DNA of 64,000 nucleotides from Prevotella sp. MGM2 (GTDB lineage: Bacteria > Bacteroidota > Bacteroidia > Bacteroidales > Bacteroidaceae). Position 1 is the first letter of the stretch, and the number at the start of each line of letters is the position of its first letter. The translations under genes and the position numbers were made by a program. Below are positions 62,484 to 64,000 of this stretch, in pieces. Location of the stretch: contig NZ_BEWW01000225.1 in the NCBI RefSeq assembly GCF_002933955.1, positions 1 through 64,000 of the forward strand. The letters are read 5' to 3'. Under the pieces are notes generated by a model. The model searched no databases. It was given only the letters and a program-made list of their open reading frames with translations, and was not told the DNA's origin.

Positions 62484-62755
62484 TTTGATTTTGAATTTTG
62501 TTTCTTCACCAGCCCCCGAAAGAAGATATTATCATTATTAAATGATGAAAGCGTGAGGGCTGCTAACTTATTTCAACCGATAGGCGTCTGGAATGCCGTG
62601 AACTAAAATAAGCAACAGTCCCTCACGCCATATTGCATGACGCGAGAGATGCTAACTCATTTTCGTTCACCTTTTAGTTTTCCAGACTTTATCGGTGAGA
62701 ATCAGTTAAACACTTTCGTGTATTCTTTATTCCGCAATGTCTGCCATATTTCTAT
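62484..62755 (-). promoter_or_regulatory. Structured 5' leader of the lipoprotein gene
   Basis: A minus-strand promoter at 62763-62792 (AATCTTTG and CTTG, 18 bases apart) starts an mRNA with a leader of about 270 bases. Two arms pair: 62576-62594 (ACCGATA and GTCTGGA) with 62681-62696 (TCCAGAC and TATCGGT). Inside, GCGTGAGGG (62551-62559) can pair with CCCTCACGC (62620-62628). A direct repeat (GCGTGAGGGCTGCTAACT at 62551 and GCGAGAGATGCTAACT at 62642) also occurs. The alternative pairings would suit a switching RNA, or a small repeated element of its own. No known riboswitch consensus was recognised. Confidence 0.5.
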
Positions 62756-62762
62756 GACATTG

Positions 62763-62792
62763 CAAAGATTCTTATTTATACCGATTTTCAAG
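62763..62792 (-). promoter_or_regulatory. Putative promoter of the lipoprotein gene
   Basis: CAAAGATT (62763-62770, reverse AATCTTTG) and CAAG (62789-62792, reverse CTTG), 18 bases apart, each one base off the consensus. Confidence 0.45.
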
Positions 62793-62913
62793 ATATAAAA
62801 GCTTCAAAAATCACATGTTAGCGAACATTAGTAGGTGTTCAACAAACCTCTGCAATTTATATTTCCAATGATTTGAAAATATATCTATCTTCACCATATA
62901 ACAAGAAACGAGT

Positions 62914-63840
62914 ATGATAGATTTTAAATTCAAAACATTAACGGAATTGATAAAGACATTTTCTGACGAACAGAAATGTATTGATTTTCTGGAACAAATA
63001 ATCTGGAATGGAAATCCTGTCTCTCCGTTTGATTCGACATCGAAAGTCTATAAATGTAAGAACAACCGTTATCGTTGCAAGAATACAGGTAAGTATTTCA
63101 ATATTAAGACAGGAACTATATTTGAGAATACGAAAGTATCACTTCAAAATTGGTTCATAGCAATTTGGATGTATACTTCTCATAAAGGTGGTCTTTCATC
63201 TATGGAACTACAAAGAGAACTTGGTATAACACAGAAAACAGCATGGTTCATGTTACAACGTATAAGAAAATGTTGTGAGTTTGAAAACCAATCAATATTA
63301 GATAATGAAGTAGAAATGGATGAAACTTACGTAGGCGGTAAGAATAAAAATCGTCATGCAAACAAAAGAATCAAAGAATGTCAAGGTAGAAGCTGTAAAG
63401 GTAAAACTCCTGTGTTTGGTATGATTGAACGTAACGGTAAAGTTGTAGCTCGTGTAGTTCAATTCACCACTGCGAAAGATTTAATACCGAGAGTTAATAA
63501 ATTCGTCAATTCTTTCGCAACAGTATATACTGACGAATGGGGAGCTTATAATGGTCTGAAACAAACTTATGACCACCATATTGTAAGACATAATATATAC
63601 GTAAACGGTAAGGTTCACACGAATAATATAGAGAACTTCTGGGGTAATTTCAAACGTGCGATAATAGGCGTATATCGTGTTGTTTCACCTGAACATCTCC
63701 AATTTTATGTGAATGAGTTCGTTTTCAGAAGAAATACTTGTAAATTTGTGCCCGGTGATAGATTCTTATATCTTATGGAGAATATACAAGGTTATCGCTT
63801 AACTTATAAAGAATTGATTGAATATGCTCGTTGTAGTTGA
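62914..63840 (+). CDS. IS1595-family (ISXO2-like) transposase
   Basis: 308 residues. An N-terminal zinc-ribbon-like part (YKCKNNRYRCKNTGKYFNIKTGT with two Cys near 48 and 54) introduces NWFIAIWMYTSHKGGLSSMELQRELGITQKTAWFMLQRI, a helix-turn-helix hallmark of this family. The DDE-type core follows: Asp in EMDETYVGGKNKN, Asp in VYTDEWGAYNGL, then HTNNIENFWGNFKR with the final Glu/Asn position. All motifs are intact, so the enzyme could be active. Terminal inverted repeats of an insertion sequence are not evident at 62800-62913 and the right end is not reached. Codon use is much more AT-rich than in the rest of the window, which fits recent arrival. Confidence 0.85.
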   Translation: MIDFKFKTLTELIKTFSDEQKCIDFLEQIIWNGNPVSPFDSTSKVYKCKNNRYRCKNTGKYFNIKTGTIFENTKVSLQNWFIAIWMYTSHKGGLSSMELQRELGITQKTAWFMLQRIRKCCEFENQSILDNEVEMDETYVGGKNKNRHANKRIKECQGRSCKGKTPVFGMIERNGKVVARVVQFTTAKDLIPRVNKFVNSFATVYTDEWGAYNGLKQTYDHHIVRHNIYVNGKVHTNNIENFWGNFKRAIIGVYRVVSPEHLQFYVNEFVFRRNTCKFVPGDRFLYLMENIQGYRLTYKELIEYARCS

Positions 63841-64000
63841 ATATATATCGGAAATAAGAATTGAAGATACAGTAGTACCCGTTTACGTTACTGATGATAG
63901 CCGTATGTATGTCGGTATGGAGATTATGCCTTATTTGAAAACTCCACGTCAAGTTAAACAGACTATCATCACTGATAAAGATGCAACGCAATACGATGTA
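63824..64000 (+). CDS. Partial ORF, unknown function, runs off the window
   Basis: An open frame of 59 codons begins at the ATG at 63824, overlaps the end of the transposase by 17 bases and stays open to 64000. The sequence (MLVVVEYISEIRIEDTVVPV, later YVGMEIMPYLKTPRQVKQ) shows no motif I recognise. Coupling with the transposase suggests a passenger gene or a phage-type gene rather than a standard IS. Confidence 0.45.
   Translation, partial: MLVVVEYISEIRIEDTVVPVYVTDDSRMYVGMEIMPYLKTPRQVKQTIITDKDATQYDV

Noticed and set aside
1-64000. tRNA, rRNA or tmRNA genes
   Set aside because: No cloverleaf with TTCGA arm and acceptor stem, and no rRNA-like sequence, was recognised by eye. A dedicated tRNA search would be decisive.

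Overview
The window reads as chromosomal DNA from a member of the order Bacteroidales (Bacteroidota). The evidence is the gene families (a two-protein glycine decarboxylase, SLBB-type polysaccharide exporter, outer-membrane beta-barrel proteins with an N-terminal carboxypeptidase-regulatory-like domain, BspA-type leucine-rich repeats) and the promoters, which carry the Bacteroidota -33 TTTG / -7 TAnnTTTG pattern. Family and genus cannot be fixed from the sequence alone.

Layout. 1-2.5 kb: a broken BspA-like leucine-rich-repeat / Fn3-like surface protein with a long palindrome upstream. 2.7-10.4 kb: housekeeping block tig, clpP, clpX, recQ, glnS. 10.6-14.8 kb: a TPR protein, then an AT-rich accessory module (lipoprotein, XRE-like regulator, HNH endonuclease-like protein, small secreted repeat protein). 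15.6-25.4 kb (minus): an eight-gene surface-polysaccharide operon (SLBB exporter, Wzz, Wzx, Wzy, two GT2 enzymes, WecA-like initiating transferase, a third GT2). 26.1-31.8 kb (minus): rarA, an ABC-F ATPase and a large outer-membrane beta-barrel protein. 32.3-34.5 kb (minus): an overlapping trio of GNAT-like, IbrA-like PAPS-reductase-family and IbrB/ParB-like genes. 34.6-40.6 kb: nucleoside phosphorylase, PD40 protein, LysM protein, PorT-like barrel and a tyrosine recombinase. 41.3-48.6 kb (plus): a fused NfnA/NfnB-like flavoprotein, a Dabb protein, an MltF-like lytic transglycosylase and a nuclease-helicase. 49.3-52.5 kb: MaoC-like hydratase, nucleosidase, dapA, cdd and a micro-ORF. 52.5-59.6 kb (minus): a complete glycine-cleavage operon lplA-gcvT-gcvH-gcvPA-gcvPB-lpd. 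60.2-64 kb: a frameshifted acyltransferase, a small broken ORF, a lipoprotein with a structured leader, and an IS1595-type transposase in AT-rich DNA.

The most unusual signal is a dispersed intergenic repeat of about 250-280 bp. There are five complete copies (15237-15500, 25689-25935, 40718-40978 inverted, 48674-48955, 59806-60086) and one cut by the left window edge (1-42). Each complete copy has an end of the form TTAACATnTTTAAC, a tandem set of AATACTTGG-like units, an intrinsic-terminator-like hairpin, and a -33/-7 promoter with exactly 20 bases of spacing that fires straight into the hairpin. The hairpin sequence differs completely between copies, while its position, approximate size and U-tract are kept. 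I read this as a repeat family that would make very short, locus-specific hairpin RNAs or act as promoter-attenuator cassettes. I do not recognise it as a described element.
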